In this document: one piece after another, positions 22,948 to 33,769 of the stretch
How the letters are laid out: each line of letters opens with the position of its first letter
Numbering within the stretch: position 1 is the stretch's first letter
Origin: Bathymodiolus brooksi
Taxonomy: Eukaryota > Mollusca > Bivalvia > Mytilida > Modiolidae
DNA: 64,000 nt
Direction of reading: 5' to 3'
Assembly: GCA_963680875.1 (NCBI GenBank)
Contig: OY804579.1
Location: 31,295,804 to 31,359,803 of the forward strand
The notes under the pieces: model-generated
Seen by the model: only the letters and a program-made list of their open reading frames with translations
Told to the model about the DNA's origin: nothing
The model's database searches: none
Program-made: the position numbers and the translations under genes

Positions 22948-25900
22948 CTGGTTTTCAATTTGATAATCTAAAGTTGATAGAAAATGGGGGTGTTACACAT
23001 AATTTTGAAAGTGGGCCACCTAAAGATCATTTCAATTCTGAGCAAAAGATTTTGATGTGATTTTTATCTCATAATATTCCTAAACGGAATAAACTGGCTG
23101 TAAAAATCTCACAGAAAAACCCAGAATATATGTTAAACTACTCATTGCCATATAGCTGCAGTTAACATTTGAGTTCATTTTGATTTGTAATAGAGCGGAA
23201 ATTGACAACTAAAGAAATTTCTATTTTTAGTAACAGCAGCCATCTTGAATGGATGGTGGAGCTGTCGGACACAATTTTGAAATGGGACTACCCAAGGACT
23301 ATCCCTGCCAGGTTTGGTTTAATTTGGTTCAGCGGTTTCAGAGGAAAAGATTTAAATGTGATCTTTTATCAAAATATGTCCAATTTGTATAATCAGTATA
23401 AATCGGTTGAAAGAAAAAATTCACAGAAAAACCCAGAATATATGTTAATCTACTCATTGTCATGTAGCTGCAGTTAAAATTTGAGCTCATTTTGATTGAT
23501 AATAAAGCAGCAATGGACAATTGAAGAAATTTCTATTTTTAGTAACAGCAGCCATCTTGAATGGAGGGTGAAGCTGTCGGACACAATTTTGAAATGGGAC
23601 TACCCAAGGACTATCCCTGCCAGGTTTGGTTTAATTTGGTTCAGCGGTTACAGAGGAAAAGATTTAAATGTGATCTTTTATCAAAATATGCCTAATTTGC
23701 ATAATCGGTATAAATCGGCTGAAAGAAAAATTTCACAGAAAACCCCGGAATATATATATGCTAAACTACTCATTGCCATGTAGCTGCAGTTAAAATTTGA
23801 GCTCATTTTGGTTTATACTAAAGCAGCAATGGACAATAGAAGAAAGTTCTATTTTTAGTAACAGTAGCCATTTTGAATGGAAGGTGGGGCTGTCGGACAC
23901 AATTTTGAAAGGGACCCACCCCGCCAGGTTTAGTGTAATTTGGTTCAGCGGTTTCAGAGGAGAAGATTTAAATGTGATCTTTTATCAAAATATGCCTAAT
24001 TTGCATAATCGGTATAATTCGGCTGAAAGAAAAATTTCACACAAAAACGCAGAATATATGTTAAACTGCTCCTTACCATGTAGCTGCAGTTCAAATTTGA
24101 GCTCATTTTGACTTATGTTAAAGCAGCAATGGACAATTGAAGAAATTTCTATTTTAAGTAACAGCAGCCATCTTGAAAGGAGGGTGGGGCTGTCGGACAC
24201 AATTTTGAAAGGGACCCACCCAGGGACCATCACTGCCAGGTTTGGTTTAATTTGGTTCAGCGGTTTCAGAGGAGAAGACCTTTTATCAAAATATGCCTAA
24301 TTTGCATAATCGGTATATATCGGCTGAAAGAAAAAATCCCCCCTTTTTTCTATTTTTAGCTTGGCGACCATCTTGGTTGGAAGTCAGGATCACCGGACAC
24401 AATTTTGGAAGGGGGCCATCCAAGGACCATTCCACCAAAGTTTGGTTCAATTGGTCGATTGGCTTCAGAGGAGTTGATTAAAATGTGAAAAGTTAACGGA
24501 CAGACGGACGACCAGTGGTGACAATAGCTCACCTGACCCTTTCAGTGCCTGAAATGGACAGTCGCCCAATGCGACTAATATCTTATTCGGGCGACCAAAA
24601 GCTGCTCCAAATTAGGTAGTCACTGGACCAACAAAAAACGTTTGGGCGATTGCCTAAAAGTCCGTTAAAAATTGTTGTTTTACCGAAATCGGGCATAAAA
24701 TGTAAACGGTAGATAACTCTTCTGTTCTAGTCGAAAACGGCTTGTTACGAACACAGCGATGGTCCAAATACATTTTTGTAGCCAATGAATACACAGCTAA
24801 TGTAATTTACTGTTCTCCCCAATTATGTATTTTTATCGGGCCAATCAATGCACGTTTCTACACGTCTTCCATGTAATACACAAGTATTCACTAAATATTA
24901 GAAAAGAAACGTGTTTTTTTTTGGTTTCTTTATGATTTAATTATTAAAATTATTAAAAATCACGGACGAAGTGGAAAGTTGTAAACAATAAAGAGAATTT
25001 TGTCAACTTATAATGTTTGCGATCTGGTATCTTCCACGCTTCGGAAATTTATTCATTCAATCTGCTGCAAAATGTACATATACGAATTTCATTTTACAGA
25101 AATCGGAAACCTTTTTGAGTCAATCCTTAGGTAATCATTGAAAAACTTTTCCCCAACAACGGAGAGAAAATCGTTGACAGTAATGTCAAACTACGGAAAC
25201 GATCTGGCCTGTCACTTCTTTTAAACTTTTCATAGTTCATGTACACGGCACAGAAACAAGAGCCTGTGGTACACGGCTACATTTTAATGACAATCGGGAG
25301 TGGTTTTCTTTTTTGGAACCAGAACTTTTGTTTACAAATTAAAAAATAACAGGAAAGGTTAACAGTTGTTTATATAACAGAAAATGACAGAACCGTTTGT
25401 TATTTCAACAAAGTGAGATACTTGTTTGGAATGAATAACCAACTGACATTACCCCGAACCGAGAGGTTATTTTACTTTAAAATCACTTGGATTGAAACAA
25501 GTGATATCACTCTTCACTCTGGGGAGTGCAAGAGCGGTCCTTGTAGTGGCATTAGTCTACTCTTTTCCGGATGTCTTTAATGTGATCATGGCATTGATCT
25601 CCCCTTACACAAACCAGCCTTTTATTGTCCCCATCCGATGGACTAGTATCGTTTCTTAAGACCACCCTAGCCAATGGCGTCAAGGTTGTCAAAAAGGTTA
25701 TAACAAGTAAATTCAGGTTTCATTTGATAGCAATATATGCATTGGGGTGTTTTCGCAATTTCAGCTGCACACCTGTATCTACCAAAATTACCATGAGACT
25801 AGTGAAAGAATGAATTTTAATGTTATTGATAAAAAAACAATTAATCTGAAAACTGTTTATATATTGATATCTGATGCCTATTTTTCATAAAAAAAATGTC

Positions 25901-26029
25901 ACAAAATGTTTGGGCCACCATTATGCCATTTGGACCAGTGACTAATTTTTTACTGGCACAAAATTATTTTTTTGGTCCGGCCAAAGTCTGGCCCTCATTT
26001 CAATCACTGCCTTTGGTCAGGTGAGCTAA
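22916..26029 (+). mobile_element. Helitron-like element (copy E), interrupted in its 3' hairpin
   Basis: The left end has the hairpin CTAGAGGCTCC-AGGAGCCTG then CGCTCACCTGG. The core has about four units of roughly 300-320 bp (TTTCTATTTTTAGTAAC, CAGCCATCTTG, GGACACAATTTTGAAA, TTTGCATAATCGGTATA), a diverged relative of the 312-bp unit of copy B. The right-terminal module (AAAAGTTAACGGACAGACGG) runs into the left arm of the terminal hairpin at 24528-24540. The right arm GGTCAGGTGAG and CTAA appear only at 26015-26029, because a 1467-bp transposon sits in the hairpin loop. Without it the element would be about 1.65 kb. Confidence 0.8.
24543..26009. mobile_element. 1.5-kb TIR element inserted in the 3' hairpin loop of copy E
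   Basis: It begins CAGTGCCTGAAATG and ends CATTTCAATCACTG, an imperfect terminal inverted repeat. CCTTT flanks it on both sides (24538-24542 and 26010-26014), and removing one copy restores the terminal hairpin of the host element, so this is a 5-bp target duplication. A second inverted pair lies inside (TAGTCACTGGACCAAC at about 24617, TTGGACCAGTGACTAA at about 25930). No transposase was found. A 630-bp internal segment (25148-25780) recurs at 45618-46250. Five-bp duplications occur in Transib/ProtoRAG-type elements, but the ends do not match their usual CAC start, so I leave it unclassified. Confidence 0.8.
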
Positions 26030-26445
26030 CAAAAAATAATGGCTCCATCGATCGAAAAGGTGATGCAATCAGGCACTGTGTTACCGGAAATGTTGAGCGA
26101 AGCTACTTTTAATAAAACCATCTTTTGATTTATTTTTTTCTCATTTCTGTGACATAAAATCTTAGTTCTCATAATTAATATGTTCTTATATGAGAAGGTT
26201 GACCATTCAAAATTTGTTGAAATGCACTGGGACATTTCTAATTTTTATTGATTCAGCATCCCAGTTTGATTGGTATTTCATACTTGCAACCAGGTTAAAA
26301 TTGTGATCTATTTATAGAACTGTTACATGCAGGTGTGAACGTAAATACCTTTGCAATTATAAAATAGACTTTGAACTACATTATTTTATTCCATTGTTGC
26401 AATCTGATTTAAGGTCTGACAAATAATAACAAGATATGATTGTAT

Positions 26446-27079
26446 ATACAGATCCCTCCAAGTGTATCAACGATCAAACTCTCAGGTCGGACACAGAGTT
26501 TTGTCGGACTTCACTCTTAAAATTGTCCGACAAATGTACGACCAAATCCTCCAAGGTCGGAGTGAGAGTCTCCACTCTCAGATAGTTAAACAGGAAACGT
26601 CCCCAAATTCTGCTAACCAATAAATTCGTGCATAAAGAAACATGCGTATCTTAGTAAAGCTGAAGTAAATGAGTGATAATGATATACAGTGGTACGGAAA
26701 GTATAGATATGTTAACGGCTGTCACGGGCGATATATACAATAATATCCATGAATAAAATGTATTAACATGCAGTACCCATGTTTTAAGTGCACTAGAAGT
26801 GAATATTAATATGTCCCTATGTACTTGCGACAATCGATGCCAAGGCCCTTTCATTTGCTGTAGACAGTTGCCGGTTTACGATATCGGGTGCGTTTGCTCT
26901 TTTACGTGTTTGCCAAATGTAGGGCGAACGAACCCGGGTAAATAATTCTAATCTATATATTTATTTCTTTAAAGGCAAATTTGGATTAAAATTATTTAGT
27001 AAAATTTAAGTTTTATTTTGTTCATGGCGAATGGGTCATAAATCCGTAAATCCCGGGTTTTTTTTCTTGAATTTTTTTT
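26446..27079 (-). repeat. Dispersed repeat, inverted copy of 711-1330
   Basis: This is the second copy of the repeat described at 711, in reverse orientation, about 25 kb away in the same gene. On this side the repeat continues directly into a fragment encoding a BED-like zinc finger (minus strand, 26996-27226), suggesting that both copies derive from one transposon family and that the left copy is truncated. Confidence 0.7.
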
Positions 27080-27226
27080 TATCTGCAACTCTGCTATATT
27101 ACTGATGTTAATATCCTTTATACACACATTACATGATGCAGCTTTAAATTTGTTCTGTATTTGAGACAGACACTTATATTCCGGCTTTTCAAGCCATTTA
27201 ATTTTAAAAGAAGAGTTTCCAGCCAT
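26996..27226 (-). pseudogene. N-terminal fragment of a transposase-like protein with BED-type finger
   Basis: From an ATG at 27224-27226 the minus strand reads MAGNSSFKIKWLEKPEYK followed by ASCNVCIKDINISNIAEL. The order W-L, basic patch, A-x-C-x-x-C-x-K-x-I-x-I-S-N is the start of the BED-like finger that opens many hAT-type transposases and their domesticated relatives. The expected His pair is not recognisable: after ISNIAELQ the sequence runs into a Lys/Arg stretch and repeat sequence, so the frame is truncated (76 codons). A sister fragment lies at 28216-28294. Confidence 0.5.
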
Positions 27227-27373
27227 TTTGTGGCAAAAACTACAACATGCTGTATTTGTATGTGGAAGCTGTCATTTTTAAAATATGGAAATACCCACCT
27301 TATAAGCGAGCTATATTATAAAATTGGTAGACGATTTAATTTTAGAAAAATCAAGTTTAGTGTTCCTCTGGGC

Positions 27374-28121
27374 CATGGGTAGAATTTAAGCAAAAATTGC
27401 AACTAGCCAGCAGGACTAGTAGATATAAAAATCAACTAGCCCCCAGATATTCTACTAGCCCAACCATTATGGGGACAATTACTAAAAATTATATAATAAT
27501 TGTTTTATTTGAAAAAATTATAATGAAGAAAGAATGTCAGTATTGTCATCACTTGAAACATCATCATCACCAGCGTCACCATCATCCTGTCGGAAGAAGC
27601 ATATTTTATGCAAACCGAACATGTCATTCGGTCTATTTCACTGTTGTGAACTAAGCAGTTGCGGTTTTTCTGCCAGCTTGTTTTTCTTTTTCTTTTGACC
27701 TGATCATACGTCCTTTTTCTCTCCAATTTTTCATTATTAACTAATTAATTTTTTTTCGCTGGTTGCTCTACGCCGATAATGTGTCGCCACATTTCTTGAA
27801 CCTTAGATTATGTTGTTAAGAACGCTCACTGAGTTCCCCGGATTATCGAGTAATTTGATCAATTCGTATACCACCCTTTAGGATCAAATTGCTATCGAGG
27901 GAATTCCCCACAGGTAAATTCTGTACAGCGTAAAAAACACAGTAAAATGAATGACTAATTATGATTTTCAATTATGTCATTAAAATTGATGAAGTGGAAA
28001 CAATAATTGACAATTGGAAATTTTAACTAGCCCATCGGACTAGCTTCTAAGAGAGTTCTTCTAGCCCGACTCTGATTTTACTAGCCTCGGGCTAGTGGAC
28101 TAGCGTTAATTTCGTGCCCTG
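27374..28121. mobile_element. hAT-like non-autonomous element with perfect 8-bp target duplication
   Basis: CTCTGGGC is present at 27366-27373 and 28122-28129. The right end reads TTAATTTCGTGCCCTG, that is CAGGGCACGAAATTAA inward, and the left end CATGGGTAGAATTTAAG is a diverged match. The interior is palindromic around repeated ACTAGCC / GGCTAGT motifs. An 8-bp duplication and CAGGG-type ends indicate hAT. Short plus- and minus-strand frames in the middle are not convincing genes. Confidence 0.8.
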
Positions 28122-28215
28122 CTCTGGGCTCTTCTTCAAGCCAATCAAGGGCAGTTTCACCCATATTCGAAAAATAAAATTCCTTTTGACCAAATGAGCC
28201 TTTTGATTTGCTCTC

Positions 28216-28294
28216 ACTACTTCCCACATCCAGCCATCTTTTTATATTCAGGGTTATCTAACCACTTGATCTGAAAATGGCAGTTGCCTGACAT
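28216..28294 (-). pseudogene. Second copy of the BED-finger transposase N-terminus
   Basis: From an ATG at 28292-28294 the minus strand reads MSGNCHFQIKWLDNPEYKKM and stops at a TAG seven codons later. It parallels MAGNSSFKIKWLEKPEYK at 27226. The finger itself is lost. The two copies are on the same strand about 1.07 kb apart, separated by the hAT-like insertion, so they may be parts of a duplicated ancestral element. Confidence 0.5.
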
Positions 28295-28599
28295 TTTAAA
28301 AGCCAAAAGTACGTTTTCCAATATCTGGTTTCCTACTGCAACAACGTTTAATGCAGTAAACTGTAGTACATTAGGAAACCAGTCTATATATCCGGGTGCA
28401 TATTTTTACAAATAATTTTAAAGAAATGAACTTAAAATCCTTATTTTACATTTACCGCAACTGGTGCCTTGTTTCAAGTACGTCTAAAGGAAACAGTTAC
28501 GACAGAAATCGGGAGAATCTCTTAATATTAGATGTTTGAATACATTTAATAAAGATTACAGCTCAGATTACAGATAAAATACAGTTTTCCATGACTTTT

Positions 28600-28667
28600 A
28601 AAGGCCTTTATTTTACAAAATAAAAATCCATGACTTTTCCAGGATTCCATGACCCGTACGAACCCTG
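28600..28667. mobile_element. Single hAT-like terminus
   Basis: Read inward from 28667 on the minus strand the sequence begins CAGGGTTCGTACGGGTCATG, a common hAT-type terminus followed by the usual AAAAGTCATGGA run. I could not find the opposite end with confidence, so it is recorded as an isolated end within debris spanning 26030-29258. Confidence 0.45.
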
Positions 28668-28839
28668 ATATGAACATATTTGATATGAGAACTATGATTT
28701 TATGTCACAGAAATGAGAAAAAATAAATCAAAAGTTCGTTTGTTGAAAGTAGCTTCGGTCAACATTTCCCATGGCACAGTATCGCATTGTGTCCCCTTAC
28801 CAAAATGGTGCCATTGTTGTTTGCTTATACTTAATAACG

Positions 28840-29040
28840 GATACGATAGATTTCAATAAACATGTGCACGATATCGACTTTTTCATAAATGACAAGTGGA
28901 GAAAATACGCAGGCGACGACATAGGGCAACTCTTCAAAATTACAAGGTGACTTGAACTTTGCTTTTGACCAACGAGAAAGTGAAGTCAACCATCACCAGG
29001 CGACTTCTTCACCCGAATCGCCCTTCAACGCGAGCCCTGA
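28840..29040 (+). pseudogene. Second copy of the unknown decayed coding fragment
   Basis: The plus strand here matches the minus strand of 22650-22880: TTCAATAAACATG, TTTTTCATAAATG, CTCTTCAAAATTACAAG, TTTGCTTTTGACC and CGAATCGCCC occur in the same order. Several substitutions and length changes break the frame. It shows that the fragment near 22.7 kb belongs to a repeated family. Confidence 0.5.
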
Positions 29041-29109
29041 CTTCAAACTTGTTAACTTGTTAAATTTCAATACCAATTCTTGAATGTTGAATAATTTCAA
29101 ACCGAGGAT

Positions 29110-29258
29110 AACCCATAAAAGCCATCCAGCTTTATTCCAATGAGGTTGTCCTAAGCAACAATGGTTATGGGTGCTTAACCCCACTTTAATATTTCAGTTA
29201 TATCAGTGCAGAAAACCAGAGTAACCGGAAAAAACCACCAGGTTGTATCAATATCATA
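29110..29258 (-). mobile_element. Truncated SINE (minus strand)
   Basis: On the minus strand the order CCACCAGG, TTTTTTCCGGTTACTC, TGGTTTTCTGCACTGATATAACTGAAATATT matches the 3' conserved domain of the molluscan tRNA-derived SINEs seen at 44208-44432 and 32199-32426. The 5' part is missing where the Helitron-like element at 29259 begins. Confidence 0.55.
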
Positions 29259-31377
29259 CTAGAGGTTCAGTGGGCTGAGCCTGTGTCGCTCACCATTCAT
29301 TCTGCTTTGAGGAAACTTAATACAGGACCTTCCATAGGTGCTTCCCACCAAATTTCGGTTCATTTTGGCAAAGCAGTTTTAGAGAAGAAGATTTTTAGAA
29401 ATCGACCAATCTAAAACAAGAATTGCCTGTAGCAGCCATGTTTGTTAATGGATCAAAACGAAATGAGCAATCTCTATAGAGGACCTTCCATAGATGCTTC
29501 TTACCATGTTTCATATCATTTGGCCAAGCGGCTTCAGAGGAAAAGCTGTTTTAGAAATCAACCAATAAGAAACTAGAATTGCCTATGACGGCCATGTTTG
29601 TTAACAGATCAAAACGGAATGAGCAATTCCCATAGAGGACCTTCCATAGATGCTTCCTACCACGTTTCGGTCCATTTGGTCAAGCTGTTTTAGAGTAGAA
29701 GATTTTTAGAAGTCGACCAATCAGAAACAAGAATTGCCTGTAGCGGCCATGTTTAGAAATGGATCGGGACAAAATGAGCATTCTTTAAAGAGAACCTTCC
29801 ATAGATGCTTCCTACAAAGTGTCGGTTCATTTGGCAAAGTGGTTTCAGAGGAGAAGATTTTTTAGAAATCAACCAATTAGAAACAGGAATTATCTGTGGC
29901 AGCCATGTTTGTTAACGGATTGGGAAAAAATGACACAACGTAACAGAGGACTTTCCATAGATGCTTCCTACCAAGTTTCGGTTCATTTGGCCAAACGGAG
30001 AAGAATCTAAAAAATCAGCCAATCAGAAACAAGAATCACCTGTGGTGGCCATGTTTGTTAACGGATCGAGACGGAATGAGCAATCTATATAGAGGACCTT
30101 CCATAGATGCTGCCTACCAAGCTTCGGATCATTTGACCAAGTGGTTTCAGAGGAGAAGATTTTTTAGAAATCAACCAATTAGAAACAAGAATTATCTGTG
30201 GCAGCCATGTTTGTTAACGGATTGGGAAAAAATGACACAACGTAACAGAGGACTTTCCATAGATGCTTCCTACCAAGTTTCGGTTCATTTGGCCAAACGG
30301 AGAAGAATCTAAAAAATCAGCCAATCAGAAACAAGAATCGCCTGTGGTGGCCATGTTTGTTAACGGATCGAGACGGAATGAGCAATCTATATAGAGGACC
30401 TTCCATAGATGCTGCCTACCAAGCTTCGGATCATTTGACCAAGCGGTTTCAGAGAAGAAGATTTTTAGAAATCGACCAATCAGAAACAAGAATTGCCTGT
30501 GGTGGCCATGTTTGTTAACGGATTGGGACAAAATTAGCAATCTTTACAGAAGACCTTCCATAGATGCTTCCTACTGAGTTTCGGTTCATTTGGCCATGCG
30601 GTTTCAGAGGAAAAGATTTTTTTTAATCGGTCAATCAGAAACAAGAATTGCCTGTGGTGGCCATGTTTGTTAATGGATTGGGATGAAATGAGAAATCTTT
30701 ATAGAGGACCTTCCATAGATGCTGCCTACCAAGTTTCAGTTCATTTGGTTGAGGGGTTTCAGAGGCATATATCTGTAATTCAATTCAGATATCTGTATAG
30801 AGATAACTGCATTTTGAATACAGATATCTATACTTAAACAAGAGTTATCTTTCTTTTTACAGAGGAGAAGATTTTTTAGAAATCAACCAATCAGAAACAA
30901 GAATTGCCTGTGGCAGCCATGTTTGTTAACCAATCGGGACAAAATGAGCAATTTTCATAGAGGACCTTCCATAGATGCTTCCTACCAAGTTTCGGTTCAT
31001 TTGGCCAAGCAGTTTCAGAGGAGAAGATTTTAAAAAATCGGCCAAACAGAAACAAGAATTGCCTGTGGTGGCCATGTTTGTTAATGGATCAGGACGAAAT
31101 GAGCAATCTTTATAGAGGATCTTCCATAGATGCTTCCTACCAAGTTTCAGTTCATTTGGCTGAGTGAATTGCCTGTGGTGGCCATGTTTGTTAATGGATC
31201 AGGACGAAATGAGCAATCTTTATAGAGGATCTTCCATAGATGCTTCCTACCAAGTTTCAGTTCATTTGGCTGAGGGTTTTCAGAGGAGAAGATTAAAATT
31301 TGAAAAGTTAACGGACGACAGACGACGGACGCCAAGTGATGGCAAAAGCTCACGTTGCCTTTGGCAAGGTGAGCTAA
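29259..31377 (+). mobile_element. Complete Helitron-like element (copy D), Pearl-type layout
   Basis: The 5' end is CTAGAGGTTCAG-TGGG-CTGAGCCTG (hairpin with one G-T pair) followed by GCTCACCATTC. The core has about twelve units of 150-165 bp with GGCCATGTTTGTTAACGG, AGAGGACCTTCCATAGATGC, TACCAAGTTTCGGTTCATTT and GAAACAAGAATTGCCTG. The 3' module is AAAAGTTAACGGACGAC, CCAAGTGATGGCAA and the hairpin AGCTCACGTTGCC-TTT-GGCAAGGTGAGCT, ending CTAA at 31374-31377. A variant unit (30770-30860) carries an insertion with ATATCTGTA repeats. The layout of conserved ends plus tandem core matches the bivalve Pearl elements, now usually placed among Helentron-associated non-autonomous elements. Confidence 0.82.
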
Positions 31378-31403
31378 AGATGTAGGGTTAGGGTGTTTTA
31401 ATG

Positions 31404-32198
31404 TAGTGTGAGAAACTACCGCTCTGTAAAATGATTTTGGCGAGTGTTTCCATCCAAGTATTAGCCATTCTAGCGAGGTGGCATGTTTGGGCGAATTACG
31501 ATAATTTACGGCTCGCCAGTTGATGTAACAATATAAATAGTCCCAAATCGATTGAATGGATTAATTGAACGTGATTCACTTGCGTGTTCCGATAAAATAG
31601 TATTGAAACAAGTTTTTATTAAAATAGTCGCTCATTTTTTGTTGTGGACGCCATCACATTTTTTATGGAAACACTAAAAACTTGTGCAATTGTCCCGATC
31701 TTGGTTGTTAATTTCATATCGTTTCTGATTAGAAATAGTGAGTGAAATACATATGAAATACCCCTAAAAACAGATGTTTTGTTATTTCAAACATGTTACT
31801 GCGTCGTAGCCCAAATTTTAGCGGAAGTTGGTAATTATTTACTGAAATAATCATACATCTTTGATTGGAAATGGTATGCTTATTTTGTTAATATCCCAAC
31901 AGTTCTAAATGTTGACCTTGGCAGCAAATTTGAATTAGGAATGAAATTAAATTCAACATGATAATTTTTTGATAAGTAGTTGGTGCATGATGAGAATAAA
32001 GGAATGTGGACTGTGGTGTTCCCTATGTGCTGAACATTTGAAAAATATTGGACCCTAAGTGTCATGGAAAAAATGGCGACAAGTTGAAATGAGGGATCAC
32101 TCACCATAGTTGGCTAGTGAAATTTAATTTTGGCGAGTATATTTCAATAGTTACTAGCCAGATTGGCAAGTAATTTTAAAAAATGGTTTCCCACACTG
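31404..32198. mobile_element. hAT-like non-autonomous element
   Basis: The ends are TAGTGTGAGAAAC and GTTTCCCACACTG, imperfect inverted repeats typical of CAGTG hAT termini. The interior has GGCGAGT / CTAGCCA subterminal motifs on both sides. It abuts the 3' end of a SINE at 32199. I do not see a clean 8-bp duplication, so the borders are approximate. Confidence 0.6.
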
Positions 32199-32426
32199 AA
32201 ATGCCACTTTCAACAATATATCAGTTATATTGTGGCAGTCAGTTTTATTGGTGGATGAAACCAGAGTACCTGCAGAAAACCACCGACCTGCTGCAAGTCA
32301 CTGACAAACTTTATCACATAATGTTGTATTGAGTACACCTCGCCTGAGCTAGATTCAAACTCACAACGTTAGTGGTGATATGCACTGATTGCATAGGTAG
32401 TTATAAATCCAACTACCACACGATGG
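32199..32426 (-). mobile_element. tRNA-derived SINE (minus strand)
   Basis: Reverse-complemented, it carries a B-box-like string (GAGTTTGAATCTAGC near 32350), GTGTACTCAATACAACATT, GGTACTCTGGTTTCATCCAC, CAATAAAACTGACTGCC and TGTTGAAAGTGGCAT. This is the same order as in the plus-strand SINE at 44208. It is interrupted or ended at its 3' tail by the hAT-like element ending at 32198. Confidence 0.65.
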
Positions 32427-32807
32427 CCCCCTCATAATTATGTATGGTGAGAATAATTGTGATATGCATTCCATGTCTTTTGTTTCAAATTCTTTTAAAC
32501 TCTGTATGATAAACATACAGGAAAAGGGCAATGTTAAAACAAATCACCTGTTCCAATGGCACATCATATTTATAGAGAGTTAGTTACCTTTAAATAAGGC
32601 AGAAAAGAACAATTTTATTTGAAGAGTTGCCACCTACAGAGGCAGTACATATCAATTTTAAATGGTTACATATTCTTGAGGTAAAACAGAACAATTTTGA
32701 AAATACCTGTTCCAAAATCAGAGCACAGCATTATTTTTAGACTTTCCCAAGATAAAGCAGATAAATCTTAAGAGTTACATACTCCTGACATGGGACATTA
32801 TACAATC

Positions 32808-32905
32808 ATTGCCTGCACTTAAGGTGAACATCATAATTGTTCACCCGAGGGGTGTTGTTTTCCCCAAGGGTGAACAATTATGATGTTCACCGCAAGTACA
32901 GACAA
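32808..32905. repeat. Long perfect-arm hairpin
   Basis: Arms 32823-32846 and 32868-32891 are perfectly complementary over 24 bp (GGTGAACATCATAATTGTTC and onward). Partial pairing continues inside (CCCGAGGGG with CCCCAAGGG) and outside (TTGCCTGCACTTAA with the complement of GCAAGTACAGACAA). A stem of about 40 bp with a loop near 10 nt is far beyond chance. It may be a foldback element or structured transcript; no flanking target duplication is evident. Confidence 0.85.
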
Positions 32906-33187
32906 TAATTGTTTTATTATACCGAAACTCTATTTATAATAATGTTGGATGCAATAAACACTTATTTGTGTGTTTTTATCTTGTGTTTTCATAAACTTCA
33001 TATTTGTGTTTTTAACTTCCGCTCAAGATTGTAATTCCGGAATGCAAAAACGGATACATTTGCGGATAGACATGGATCATAACATTTGTCGACCGTTGAA
33101 CAACAGTGATGTTTTCCTGGGGTACCAATTTTGTAAAAACATCACTTTTATTTTATATATAATATATAATGTAAGATATAATAATAT

Positions 33188-33769
33188 AGTTTATTAAAGA
33201 GTTACCTGTTCAAGAGCATGATTATCAACCATTCTCATTATTGTTTATTAAAGAGTTACCCATTCCAGAGGAACAACATCATTATCAACCATTCTCATTA
33301 TTGTTTATTAAAGAGTTACCTGTTCCAGGGGAAGAACATCATTATCAACCATTCTCATTACAGTTTATTAAAGAGTTACCTGTTCAAGAGGAAGAGCATC
33401 ATTATAAACTATTCTCATTATTGTTTATTAAAGAGTTACCTGCTCCAGAGGAAGAGCATCATTATCAACCATTCTCATTATTGTTTATTAAAGAGTTAGC
33501 TGTTCCAGAGGAAGAGCATCATTATCAACTATTCTCATTATTGTTTATTAAAGAGTTACCTGTTCAAGAGCATCATTATCAACCATTCTCATTATTGTTT
33601 ATTAAAGAGTTAGCTGTTCCAGAGGAAGAGCATCATTATCAACTATTCTCATTATAGTTTATTAAAGAGTTACCTGTTCAAGAGCATCATTATCAACCAT
33701 TCTCATTATTGTTTATTAAAGAGTTACCTGTTATCAACCATTCTCATTATTGTTCATTTAAAGAGTTAC
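33188..33769. repeat. 60-bp minisatellite derived from a CNOT3 exon-intron junction
   Basis: About ten units of 60 bp (some 54 or shorter) read on the minus strand as ATGAGAATGGTTGATAATG, then CTTCCTCTGGAACAG, then GTAACTCTTTAATAAAC. This is exactly the last 30-40 bases of the CNOT3 exon at 33770-33883 followed by its donor and the first intron bases. The array lies immediately downstream of that exon in the direction of transcription. Each unit keeps CAG|GTAACT, so the intron begins with about ten additional donor-like sites. Reading through the true donor in frame meets TAA four codons on. Confidence 0.93.

Noticed and set aside
31383..31395. TAGGGTTAGGGT as telomeric repeat
   Set aside because: Only two units, within transposon debris, with no longer telomeric tract.
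33218..33657. Plus-strand frame of 138 codons with a 20-residue FIKELPVPEEEHHYQPFSLL repeat
   Set aside because: It is the antisense of the CNOT3 exon-junction minisatellite. A 60-bp period without a plus-strand stop automatically gives a repetitive frame.
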